The translations under genes and the position numbers were made by a program. Source: Calditrichota bacterium (lineage in GTDB: Bacteria; Electryoneota; RPQS01). Taken from it: a stretch of 7,177 nt of DNA. Of this stretch, positions 1-7,010 are shown one piece after another. The stretch spans positions 1-7,177 of the forward strand of contig JAGVEU010000498.1 of assembly GCA_020057985.1 (NCBI GenBank), in the 5' to 3' direction. A model generated the notes under the pieces. It searched no databases. It had not been told where the DNA came from and was given only the letters and a program-made list of their open reading frames with translations. Numbering within the stretch: position 1 is the first letter of the stretch; the number at the start of each line of letters is the position of its first letter.

Positions 1-553
1 CAATTGTCGAGCCGCCGTGAAGTGGTTTGATAACTGTCGGATATCCAACTGATCCTTCGATACTCTTGCTCACCCATGCAACATCATGCATACGTTCCTG
101 CGTAACAACAAAACCGGCGGTGATTGGCACTCCTGCCGCACTCATCACCCTACGCGCAACTTCCTTGTTCATGGCCATTCCGGAAGCAAGAGCATCCGAT
201 CCTGCATAAGGCAAATTCAGCCACTCTAAAAGAGCTTGCAGTGTCCCATCTTCTCCACGACCGCCATGCAATATCGGAAAGATAATATCGGGTTTGTAGT
301 CACGAATCACATCCAACAAACCTTGAACTACTCGCGGATCATATCCATTGCTTGTCAAACCCGCAGGCGGAATAAGTCCGATGCTCTCGGGTGATATACG
401 TTTGTCCACTCCGCAAACTTTTCCGGGCGCGGCGGGATCATACTTGACTACTTCATGACCAGACTCCCTGATCCAAGAGCCAACTGCATCACCCGAAGCC
501 AGAGATACAAGCCGCTCCGGAGATTCGCCACCGCAAAGTACCAGCACCCTCAT
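1..553 (-). CDS. ddl: D-alanine--D-alanine ligase, N-terminal 184 residues (runs off the window)
   Basis: ATP-grasp enzyme that joins two D-alanines to give the dipeptide end of peptidoglycan precursors; cytoplasmic. Seen in the translation: an N-terminal strand followed by GGESPER with Glu13 (the family's GGxSxE substrate-binding loop) and VSLASG; FPILHGGRGEDGT at about 92-104 with His96; the PYAGS turn at 115-119; Lys130 in MAMNK; and GYPTVIKP with Lys177, an ATP-binding lysine. The rest of the ATP-grasp domain, including Mg ligands and the residues that separate D-Ala from D-Lac or D-Ser ligases, lies outside the window, so the depsipeptide specificity is not provable here. The family usually has Asp before the first lysine (MDK); here it is Asn129. 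The ATG at 551-553 is chosen because an AAAGG tract sits 7 bases upstream and the first residues match the family N-terminus. It starts 10 bases after the phosphatase stop, so it is probably co-transcribed and perhaps translationally coupled. Confidence 0.95.
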   Translation of the reverse strand, partial: MRVLVLCGGESPERLVSLASGDAVGSWIRESGHEVVKYDPAAPGKVCGVDKRISPESIGLIPPAGLTSNGYDPRVVQGLLDVIRDYKPDIIFPILHGGRGEDGTLQALLEWLNLPYAGSDALASGMAMNKEVARRVMSAAGVPITAGFVVTQERMHDVAWVSKSIEGSVGYPTVIKPLHGGSTI

Positions 554-560
554 GCATCAA

Positions 561-565
561 CCTTT
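561..565 (-). promoter_or_regulatory. Ribosome binding site of ddl, overlapping the stop of the upstream phosphatase gene
   Basis: On the minus strand the sequence reads TAAAGG, then TTGATGC, then ATG. The AAAGG is a good Shine-Dalgarno core at 7 bases from the ddl ATG, and its first two A's belong to the TAA stop of the phosphatase. This fixes the ddl start against the out-of-frame ATG at 555-557 and implies that a ribosome finishing the phosphatase sits on the ddl initiation region. Confidence 0.7.
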
Positions 566-3134
566 ATGCAAAAACCAAAACCATTGCTGTACGATCGTCC
601 TCCGCCGGACGATTATTCGCATGCGCTTCAGCGTGCGCAAAAACACCGTCGAGAATCACCTCCGCACTGTTCTTTGTTGCACTTTTCTTCAAGACCACCG
701 TTAGCCCTTCAGAGCCGAGTTCCATTTCGTTGTCGTCTTTTGTTTCCGGCAGTCCATCTGTGTACATGAGCAGACAAGCCTGCTTACCAATCTGGATTTC
801 ATCTTTTAAGTAATTAACGTCCGGAAAAACACCCAGCACGATCCCGCCCGTCTCAAGAGTCTCAATTGAATCGCCTCGGCACAACAGCGGATGATCATGA
901 CCACCGTTTACATATTCAAGTGTTCTCTGCTTTGGGTCAAGAAGTGCCACAAATAGCGATACAAACATTCCGGGATGGGCGCCATCGCACACGCCGCGAT
1001 TCAACTCCGACATCAACTCCTGCAGATCATCTTCCCGTCGCGCCAAAGACCGTAGCAGGGATTGCGTTCGAGCCATCACAAGCGCGGAAGCCATTCCTTT
1101 CCCCGAGACATCTCCGAGAGCAAGCAGAATCTTCCCGTTTTCCAGTTCCAGAATATCGTAGTAATCGCCACCGACTTCCTTGGCTGGAACACTTCTCGCT
1201 GCAATCTGTATGGCATGAAGTTCAGGAAGCCGTTGCGGAAGCAATGCTTGCTGAATGGAGCGTGCAAGCGAGAGTTCTCCCTCGATGCGCTCTTTTTCAG
1301 TAAGATCGCGCAGCATCCGACGAATGTCGCGCGTCAGCATGTTAAATGATTCCGCGACCTGTCGGAACTCTGCTCCTCCTTCGACCGGCATTTCGTACTG
1401 CAAATGCCCGGCACGGAGTTCCTGCACACCTTTTTCAAGCAGCTTCGCGCTCCGATTCAACCCCCCCGCAACTTTCCAACCAAGCCACGAGATCAGGAAC
1501 ATCACCCCAAGGAAAACCGTGCACAGAATCATGAAACCGAGGCGAAAGCCCTCGTTAAGTCTCTCGTCAGGGTTAAACAGATCCTCATAAATCATGCGCG
1601 GAGTGAAGGTCAGGATATAGGGGATGCGGGTCTTTTCGCCCGTTTTCCAATCCAGACCGTCCAGTGTATTCACGCCGGCAACCACGCGCATGTCAAGCAG
1701 ACCACGCTCGCTCGATTCTTCCACTGTACTCGCGCCGTTGCTTGTGGCGCCACTGCGCTCTGTGGATAAGGTGTCGGCGAACTTCACTTGAACACCCTGA
1801 TGACCGCTGATCGAGACCTGAATCCCCTGTGAGTCCGTGACAGAGAGCTGATACTCAGGATGGAATTCAATATCCGTTCCTGCGAGGTTTCTCACCTTCT
1901 TCAGAAAGTCCTTCGATAGTGGAATCCACGCTCGAAGCAGAAACTTCTCAGTTGAAAGAAGAGTGAAAATGCACAACTCGCCTCCGTGATGCGCAATGCA
2001 TACCCCTCCCTTCGCATACTCGGGCGGAATCACCAGAGTATCCGCCCTCGCTCCCTGACGCGTATAGCGGATCACAGTCCGATCCTTGCCCCCGATCTGC
2101 TCGAGCACGTCAAAGGTCGCATCCGGATACAAATCCAGAAGTGCCAGCGGCAGGTGTTTTTCTGCGCCTTTCTCGCCTGCAATGCTCTCCCAAAATGCGC
2201 GGCGCAACGACAACGAAGTCACCCATTTCTCAAAACTCCGCTGCTCCATCACCAAAAGTTTTCTTGTTAACGTCGAGCGATAGGTAACCGTGAACAGGTA
2301 CGTAGCAAGTCCAAAGATCATCGCAAAGAGTAGAAGCGGAGCAATCGCCGTTAGCAGATAGGATCCCAGCAGTTTGGCTCTAACGCGCCCCGCTCCAAAG
2401 AGCATTTCCCCCATCCAGTGCCAGGTACCAAAGACCATGACACAGAAAGCAAGTGCGCGAAGCAGAATCCTCGAACCATCAAGAATTGAAATCGCAAGTG
2501 CTCGAACGAAGTACTCACCTCCAGATCCAGAGTCAGTAGGAATCAGTAACTTCGAGCCGGCATCTTCTACCAAAACCGGAAACAATGAACAGATGACGGC
2601 CGCTGCCACAAGCGCAACCAGCATCACCGGTCGAAGTGTGCGAAGTCTTCTCCAGGAGAGACTTACCGCGAAAAATAACGCTCCTGCGAGGAAGACCACC
2701 GACGCGTCCCCACCTGTCAGCACTGCGATGAGAACAAGACCCGCGGCAATCCAAACTGCCCATACTTTTTTCACTGTCGGACGCTCCCACAACTCGCGGA
2801 CACACAGCCATGTCAGTCCACTCCATGTGGTGATGGCGATAGTCACCCCGAGATGGCGAAGAAACTGCGGCGGAATAGATGAGCCTTCAAGTCCGCGATG
2901 CAGAATCTGAAGCAGAATGCCAAGGGCAGCGGCAACCAAAGCCGGATACAAGATCCGCTGCTTCCACTCCCGGCCCCTGAGAAGTCTGAGAACCTCAAAG
3001 GAGAAAATCAGACCAAGCACTGCCGCCGCTGCATAGCTCGTGCCTGTCCCACTGGATTCCGGCAGAAAAAGGCCGAACATTGTGAGCAATGCCAGGCCAA
3101 GCAGAATCGGTACAGATGTCTGAAGGCGGCGCAC
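564..3134 (-). CDS. Membrane-bound PP2C/SpoIIE-family serine phosphatase with polytopic N-terminus, extracytoplasmic domain and HAMP
   Basis: An 856-residue signalling protein. Hydrophobic segments lie at about 6-24, 33-52, 61-78, 92-112, 124-140, 143-159, 168-188, 222-241 and 254-284; nine helices with a cytoplasmic RR-start would put residues 285-530 outside the membrane. A tenth helix (531-554) returns the chain inside, followed by a HAMP domain (about 551-608, with AEFRQVAESFNML), a short helical linker with LARSIQQALLP (623-633) typical of RsbU-like phosphatases, and the PP2C domain (about 643-856). Metal-binding acidic residues are intact: GGDYYD (Asp657, Asp660), GDVSGKG (Asp675), YTDGLPE (Asp793), EDDRTAM (Asp846, Asp847), so it should be active. 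By family, it would dephosphorylate a phospho-STAS anti-anti-sigma protein or similar; no STAS protein, anti-sigma kinase or sigma factor is in the window. The 285-530 domain is not one I recognise. The GTG at 3132-3134 is the most upstream start, since an in-frame TAG lies 9 bases before it; no good Shine-Dalgarno is seen. It begins 11 bases after gltX. Confidence 0.9.
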   Translation of the reverse strand: MRRLQTSVPILLGLALLTMFGLFLPESSGTGTSYAAAAVLGLIFSFEVLRLLRGREWKQRILYPALVAAALGILLQILHRGLEGSSIPPQFLRHLGVTIAITTWSGLTWLCVRELWERPTVKKVWAVWIAAGLVLIAVLTGGDASVVFLAGALFFAVSLSWRRLRTLRPVMLVALVAAAVICSLFPVLVEDAGSKLLIPTDSGSGGEYFVRALAISILDGSRILLRALAFCVMVFGTWHWMGEMLFGAGRVRAKLLGSYLLTAIAPLLLFAMIFGLATYLFTVTYRSTLTRKLLVMEQRSFEKWVTSLSLRRAFWESIAGEKGAEKHLPLALLDLYPDATFDVLEQIGGKDRTVIRYTRQGARADTLVIPPEYAKGGVCIAHHGGELCIFTLLSTEKFLLRAWIPLSKDFLKKVRNLAGTDIEFHPEYQLSVTDSQGIQVSISGHQGVQVKFADTLSTERSGATSNGASTVEESSERGLLDMRVVAGVNTLDGLDWKTGEKTRIPYILTFTPRMIYEDLFNPDERLNEGFRLGFMILCTVFLGVMFLISWLGWKVAGGLNRSAKLLEKGVQELRAGHLQYEMPVEGGAEFRQVAESFNMLTRDIRRMLRDLTEKERIEGELSLARSIQQALLPQRLPELHAIQIAARSVPAKEVGGDYYDILELENGKILLALGDVSGKGMASALVMARTQSLLRSLARREDDLQELMSELNRGVCDGAHPGMFVSLFVALLDPKQRTLEYVNGGHDHPLLCRGDSIETLETGGIVLGVFPDVNYLKDEIQIGKQACLLMYTDGLPETKDDNEMELGSEGLTVVLKKSATKNSAEVILDGVFAHAEAHANNRPAEDDRTAMVLVFA

Positions 3135-3145
3135 GGAGTTCTACG

Positions 3146-4618
3146 CTATCTAAGAACTTGGTGTTTGAGATACTTCAGCGTCTTTTCCAATTCTCCAAGC
3201 ACTCGATCTCGACCCCATATCCCAACCAGTTTGGCTAATTCGGGACCATGCTCCCGACCGGTCATGGCTATTCGTAGTGGCATCCACAGCGATTTTCCCT
3301 TCAGACTATATGCTCGTCCGGCCTCGCTCGCAAACTCCTTGTAGGTATTTCCAATTTTCTCGAAATCCTCCCAATCGCGCTCCTCTACACCCGCCAACCG
3401 TCGTCCTACTTCCCCGACCACTAAGACTACCTTGTCATCACAAAGACCCGCCATGAGCTCAGGATTTCGAATCGGTGAAGGTGCAAACAAGTCGTGGATT
3501 TTTTCCGAGAGGGTCAAATAAGTCTCCGCACCCGCTCGCAATGTCAGGATGGCGAGTTCCACTCGAGAACTACCATGAGTCTGAATCAAATCCGAAACAA
3601 GCGGGCGAACGTGTTCGATGAGATTATCATCGCTCTCAGCTTTGATGTATTCGGAGTTCATCCACTGGAGCTTCGCCAAATCAAACACGGCTCCGGCTTT
3701 ATTGACTCGATCAAGCGAGAACTCATGAACAAGATCCTCAAGGCTGAAAATCTCACGCTCACCTTGCGGGTGCCAACCAAGCAAGGCCACAAAGTTGATT
3801 AGCGCTTGCGGAAGAAATCCCTTCTTGCGATATTCCTCAACTGCAACGTCTCCCGAACGCTTGGACATCTTGCTGCGATCCGGATTAAGTAGCAACGGCA
3901 AATGCGCAAACACCGGAGCTTCCCATCCAAGAAACTCATATAACAGGATGTGCTTTGGCGTGGAAGGTAGCCACTCCTCTCCGCGAATTACGTGGCTGAT
4001 CTGCATGTGATGGTCATCAACTACGTTAGCCAAATGGTATGTAGGATAACCGTCAGACTTGAGAAGCACTTGATCGTCTATTGTGGCTGCATCGAAGCGA
4101 ACCTCACCGCGAATCAGATCCTTGACCGTTACCTCGCGTGAATCTGGAATCGCCATCCTCCATACATGCGGTTCCCCTCGATCAATTCTCGCGCTTGATT
4201 CTGCAGTAGTGACAGCTCGACATTGCCGATCGTACATCGGAGGAATACTTTGCGCAACCTGTGAGTCTCGCATCTTTTCAAGTCTCTCACTCGAACAGAA
4301 ACACGGATATGCATGGCCGGACTCGGCGAGTATTTTAATATGCGCCCGATAAAGATCCAGTCGTTCCGATTGGATGTACGGGCCGGTGTCGCCACCTATG
4401 TGAGGTCCTTCATCAAATGGAATCTCTATCCACGCGAACGCATCTAGCAGATTATCAACAGCTCCGTCAACCTTGCGCGTTTGATCGGTATCCTCGATGC
4501 GCAAAATGAACTGACCACCTTCTTTGCGAGCAAAGAGATAGTTGTAGAGTGCCGTTCGTAGACCTCCAACGTGCAGAAATCCCGTCGGACTTGGTGCGTA
4601 ACGAGTTCTTACGCTCAA
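3146..4618 (-). CDS. gltX: Glutamate--tRNA ligase (GluRS, class I)
   Basis: Charges tRNA-Glu with glutamate in the cytoplasm. The 490-residue length is normal for bacterial GluRS. Visible: the start RTRYAPSPTGFLHVGG with the HIGH-type signature (His16-Gly19), LRIEDTD (39-45), the zinc-region CFC at 106-108 with Tyr129 and Cys133, the IRGEEW stretch (211-216), KMSKR (250-254), the ALINFVALLGWHP segment (272-284) and a C-terminal anticodon-binding part with the MPLRIAMTGREHGPEL signature (446-461). The start is TTG at 4616-4618, the family N-terminus follows at once, and an AAAGGGAAG tract lies 7 bases upstream. The start overlaps the ispF stop as TTGA. The ispD-ispF-gltX order matches the well-known Bacillus-type neighbourhood. 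Whether it is discriminating or also charges tRNA-Gln (with GatCAB) cannot be decided from the sequence alone. The fourth zinc ligand reported for E. coli, a His two residues after the last Cys, is Ala135 here. Confidence 0.98.
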   Translation of the reverse strand: MSVRTRYAPSPTGFLHVGGLRTALYNYLFARKEGGQFILRIEDTDQTRKVDGAVDNLLDAFAWIEIPFDEGPHIGGDTGPYIQSERLDLYRAHIKILAESGHAYPCFCSSERLEKMRDSQVAQSIPPMYDRQCRAVTTAESSARIDRGEPHVWRMAIPDSREVTVKDLIRGEVRFDAATIDDQVLLKSDGYPTYHLANVVDDHHMQISHVIRGEEWLPSTPKHILLYEFLGWEAPVFAHLPLLLNPDRSKMSKRSGDVAVEEYRKKGFLPQALINFVALLGWHPQGEREIFSLEDLVHEFSLDRVNKAGAVFDLAKLQWMNSEYIKAESDDNLIEHVRPLVSDLIQTHGSSRVELAILTLRAGAETYLTLSEKIHDLFAPSPIRNPELMAGLCDDKVVLVVGEVGRRLAGVEERDWEDFEKIGNTYKEFASEAGRAYSLKGKSLWMPLRIAMTGREHGPELAKLVGIWGRDRVLGELEKTLKYLKHQVLR

Positions 4619-5151
4619 CGTCTGTCTTCCCTTTCAATGAGCACAGTTGCTATGGCAGCAATTCCCTCGTTGCGGCCTGTAAATCCAAGTCCTTCCAGTG
4701 TCGTGGCCTTAACCGAGATTCGATCAATGCCTATGTCCAATGCTGTTGCTAAGGCAACCTTCATGCTTTCCCTGTACTGCATGAGTCTGGGTTCCTCGCA
4801 CATGACACTGATGTCAATGTTCTGAACAGCATATCCACTCTTGCGCAACAACTGCATGGCGCGTTCGAGGAGAACGGTCGAACGAATATCTTTGTACTGT
4901 GGATCAGTATCTGGAAAAAGCTCACCTTTGTCACCCATATTTGCCGCACCTAAAAGCGCGTCCAGAATCGCATGACTAATGACGTCGCCATCGGAATGCG
5001 CGGCAAGTCCGAATGAAACCGGAATCAGGATTCCCCCAAGATAGAGCGGCCAGCCTTCGATTCTGCGATGCGCGTCCACTCCTATGCCAACTCGTATGCT
5101 CAATGGATTGCTTTTCGTCAATGCAAAAGGGCTCATGGAGGATTGTATCAC
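4615..5151 (-). CDS. ispF: 2-C-methyl-D-erythritol 2,4-cyclodiphosphate synthase
   Basis: Fifth step of the MEP isoprenoid pathway: cyclises the CDP-methylerythritol 2-phosphate to MEcPP with loss of CMP; trimeric, zinc-dependent, cytoplasmic. Numbered from the GTG, the zinc ligands are Asp26 and His28 (in GVDAH) and His60 (SHAIL), with His52 in AHSDGD, LFPDTDP at 78-84 and the C-terminal KATTLEGLGFTGRNEGIA (148-165). These match E. coli Asp8, His10, His34 and His42 with a constant shift of 18, so no internal gain or loss occurs in this part. The start is uncertain. GTG at 5149-5151 gives 178 residues, ATG at 5134-5136 gives 173, and TTG at 5101-5103 gives 162, which begins only two residues before the homologous core and fits the family length best. 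The first two lie inside a 9-bp hairpin. ispF overlaps gltX by 4 bases and follows ispD, the enzyme two steps earlier. Confidence 0.96.
   Translation of the reverse strand: MIQSSMSPFALTKSNPLSIRVGIGVDAHRRIEGWPLYLGGILIPVSFGLAAHSDGDVISHAILDALLGAANMGDKGELFPDTDPQYKDIRSTVLLERAMQLLRKSGYAVQNIDISVMCEEPRLMQYRESMKVALATALDIGIDRISVKATTLEGLGFTGRNEGIAAIATVLIEREDRR
4626..4634 (-). promoter_or_regulatory. Ribosome binding site that decides the TTG start of gltX
   Basis: The minus strand reads AAAGGGAAG, seven bases, then TTG. The purine tract lies inside the last codons of ispF. It supports the TTG at 4616-4618 as the start, because there is no ATG or GTG in the right place before the conserved RTRYAPSPTG segment. 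Confidence 0.6.
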
Positions 5152-5160
5152 GAGCCCTTT
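5126..5160 (-). promoter_or_regulatory. Perfect 9-bp inverted repeat (hairpin) at the ispF start
   Basis: Arms AAAGGGCTC and GAGCCCTTT (5152-5160 and 5126-5134) are separated by 17 bases. In the mRNA the first arm contains AAAGGG, the only purine-rich ribosome-binding-like tract before the upstream ispF start candidates. The GTG candidate is the first codon of the loop, and the ATG candidate begins in the loop and ends with the first base of the second arm. The loop also holds CCTCC. A folded stem would block ribosome binding at those starts. The second arm runs into TTTT only, so it is a poor intrinsic terminator, although a weak attenuator is possible. If ispF really begins at the TTG at 5103, the hairpin is an untranslated ispD-ispF element instead. 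No known riboswitch class is recognised. Confidence 0.5.
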
Positions 5161-5185
5161 AGTTCAAAATGAATACGTCTCTTCC

Positions 5186-5899
5186 TTAGTAAGAAATGAA
5201 ATGCGAGGAAATGGCCTGCAAAACTTCGCGAACATGCTCCAGATCACGCGAAGTTGTTACCTTGATGTTCTCCGGATCACCCTCCACAACAGCAATGCCG
5301 CCAAGGCCAAATTGCTCCACGAGTGATACATCATCAGTGCCCACAATCGAATGTGTACTTGCCAGCTTGTGAGCCTGAATCGCAACGTCACGAAGGATCG
5401 CTTGCGGAGTCTGCACAGCGAAGAGCCCGTTTCGGATCACGGTCTCTTGGACAATCGGCGGGTTTCCCTGAGCGCGCTTGATGGTGTCCGTTACCGGTAG
5501 CCCCGGCACAGAAGCCACAAAGCCACCGTCGAAAGCTGACAATACTCGCTCAATCAATTCTCTGCTAACCAAAGGACGAGCCGCATCGTGAATCAAGACC
5601 AATTCGGAAGACGCATCAGTGTGAGCGAGCGCAGATGCCACAGAATCCTGCCGCGTAGCTCCTCCGGCGACAACAAGACAAGCACTCGCCCCAAGATGTC
5701 TTGCAGCACTCTCCTTGTACTCGGAAATGTGGGTCTCCGGAACCGCAATAACAGCCTGAACACAATTCTCGAGTTTGAGAAACGGCAGCACGGAATGAAT
5801 GAAAAGCGGTTTTCCCGAAATCTCAATCAGTGCTTTCGGAAGCTCATGCCCAAGCCGGTAACCTCGGCCCGCCGCAGGCATGATCAGGACGAATTTCAC
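5186..5899 (-). CDS. ispD: 2-C-methyl-D-erythritol 4-phosphate cytidylyltransferase
   Basis: Third step of the MEP pathway: transfers CMP from CTP to methylerythritol 4-phosphate, giving CDP-methylerythritol. The 237 residues match the family length. Visible: the nucleotide-binding loop PAAGRGYRLGHELPK (8-22) with Arg15 and Lys22; the GGATRQDSV stretch (79-87); HDAARPLV (104-111); the TDTIKR segment (137-142); an RNGLFAVQTPQ motif (156-166); TDD (188-190); and NIKVTTSRDL with Lys213, at the same number as the catalytic-site lysine of E. coli IspD. The start is GTG at 5897-5899, overlapping the queA stop as GTGA. No Shine-Dalgarno is seen upstream, so its translation probably depends on re-initiation by ribosomes that finish queA. 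ispF follows about 34 bases later or more, depending on its start. Confidence 0.97.
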   Translation of the reverse strand: MKFVLIMPAAGRGYRLGHELPKALIEISGKPLFIHSVLPFLKLENCVQAVIAVPETHISEYKESAARHLGASACLVVAGGATRQDSVASALAHTDASSELVLIHDAARPLVSRELIERVLSAFDGGFVASVPGLPVTDTIKRAQGNPPIVQETVIRNGLFAVQTPQAILRDVAIQAHKLASTHSIVGTDDVSLVEQFGLGGIAVVEGDPENIKVTTSRDLEHVREVLQAISSHFISY

Positions 5900-6972
5900 A
5901 GAATGATCATCGCGTCGCCATAGCTATAGAAGCGATACTTTTCGCGTATGGCATGGCGATAAGCCTTCATGATAAGATCCTGATCCGCAAATGCGCAGAC
6001 CAACATCAGCAGAGTTGAACCCGGCAGGTGGAAGTTCGTCACAAGCCGGTCAATGACCTTGAAATGATAAGGTGGATAGATGAACTTGTCTGTCCATCCA
6101 CGTGAGGGTTTCACACCGCCGTTAAAATTAGCAACCGTTTCAAGCGTCCGAGTGACAGTTGTTCCCACAGCCACGACTCGCTTACCTCGCTCAATTGCGG
6201 AGTTGATGCGGTCCACCGCAGATTGATTGATCTCGTAATACTCCGAGTCCATGCGATGCCGAGAAAGATCCTCGACCTGCACAGGCCGAAATGTGCCAAG
6301 CCCCACGTGAAGCACAATGGGCACAATCTCAATACCCTTGTCTTCGATTTTCTTGGCCAGTTGTGGAGTAAAATGCAATCCCGCAGTGGGCGCAGCTACA
6401 GCTCCGGAAACTCGCGCGAAGATAGTCTGATATCGCTCAACATCATCTACCTTCGGTTCCCGCTTGATATACGGAGGCAAAGGCGGCCTGCCATACTTCT
6501 CAACGAGTTCGCTGAAGTCTCCTTCATAGTGGAATCGTACCACGCGCCCGCCCGAAGTCGTATTGTCAATGACCTCGCACGCGATGTTATCTCCGATGAC
6601 AATGGTATTCCCGGTACGAACCTTGCGGGCTGGTTTGACTAACACTTCCCAGAGTTCCTCAGTCAACCTTCTCAACAGGAAGACCTCGATCTCGGCTTCC
6701 GTCTTCTCCTTATAGCCATACATTCTGGCCGGAAAGACCCGCGTGGAGTTCACAACAAGACAATCACCCTTGTCAAGGTAATTGACAATCTCCGTAAACT
6801 TCTCGTCTCGAATCTCCTGCGTATCTCGATCCACAATCAGCAAGCGGGAAGCATCGCGTTGTGGAAGCGGTTCCTGCGCGATCAACTTCTCGGAAAGTGC
6901 GTACTTGAAATCCGAAAGTCGCGGAGTATTTTGGACACCGCGCGGTTGATAGACTGCAGAAGTAATTGGCAT
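5896..6972 (-). CDS. queA: S-adenosylmethionine:tRNA ribosyltransferase-isomerase
   Basis: Transfers and isomerises the ribosyl group of SAM onto 7-aminomethyl-7-deazaguanine in tRNA, forming epoxyqueuosine at the wobble position of GUN-anticodon tRNAs. From the ATG the protein has 358 residues. Family signatures: LSDFKY...IAQEPLPQRDASRL (19-44), VVNSTRVFPARM (73-84), GRPPLPPYIKR (161-171), AAPTAGLHFT (193-202), HVGLGTFRPV (222-231), VGTTVTRTLE (269-278), YPPYHFKVIDRL (299-310), NFHLPGSTLLML (313-324) and the YGDAMIIL end (351-358). The family normally has IYPG where this has YPP at 299-301. The ATG at 6970-6972 is chosen over the in-frame GTG at 7018-7020 because a GAAAGAG tract lies 5 bases upstream; either way it has an N-terminal extension of about 17 residues before the usual LSDF start. 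It follows ruvB, as in many bacteria, and its last codons overlap ispD. Confidence 0.98.
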   Translation of the reverse strand: MPITSAVYQPRGVQNTPRLSDFKYALSEKLIAQEPLPQRDASRLLIVDRDTQEIRDEKFTEIVNYLDKGDCLVVNSTRVFPARMYGYKEKTEAEIEVFLLRRLTEELWEVLVKPARKVRTGNTIVIGDNIACEVIDNTTSGGRVVRFHYEGDFSELVEKYGRPPLPPYIKREPKVDDVERYQTIFARVSGAVAAPTAGLHFTPQLAKKIEDKGIEIVPIVLHVGLGTFRPVQVEDLSRHRMDSEYYEINQSAVDRINSAIERGKRVVAVGTTVTRTLETVANFNGGVKPSRGWTDKFIYPPYHFKVIDRLVTNFHLPGSTLLMLVCAFADQDLIMKAYRHAIREKYRFYSYGDAMIIL

Positions 6973-7010
6973 TGTTTCTCTTTCGTGGTGTAGGTCGTCC
7001 TGCCCAGATG

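Noticed and set aside
455..769. 104-codon open frame on the plus strand spanning the phosphatase-ddl junction
   Set aside because: Antisense to the highly conserved PP2C C-terminus and the ddl start; its composition is that of a shadow frame, rich in Arg, Pro and His.
1315..1485. A histidine kinase HAMP-linker instead of a phosphatase
   Set aside because: No H-box or HATPase motifs follow; the GGDYYD, GDVSGKG and EDDRTAM motifs are of the PP2C/SpoIIE type.
2374..2910. 178-codon open frame on the plus strand
   Set aside because: It is antisense to the membrane part of the phosphatase, has a low-complexity Ser/Thr/Ala/Pro-rich translation, and no family resemblance or credible ribosome binding site.
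5126..5160. Intrinsic terminator between ispD and ispF
   Set aside because: The stem is good but the loop is 17 bases and only four T's follow, and the genes on both sides belong to one pathway; a translational or attenuation role fits better.
6223..6642. 139-codon open frame on the plus strand within queA
   Set aside because: Antisense to the most conserved QueA motifs; no recognisable domain.
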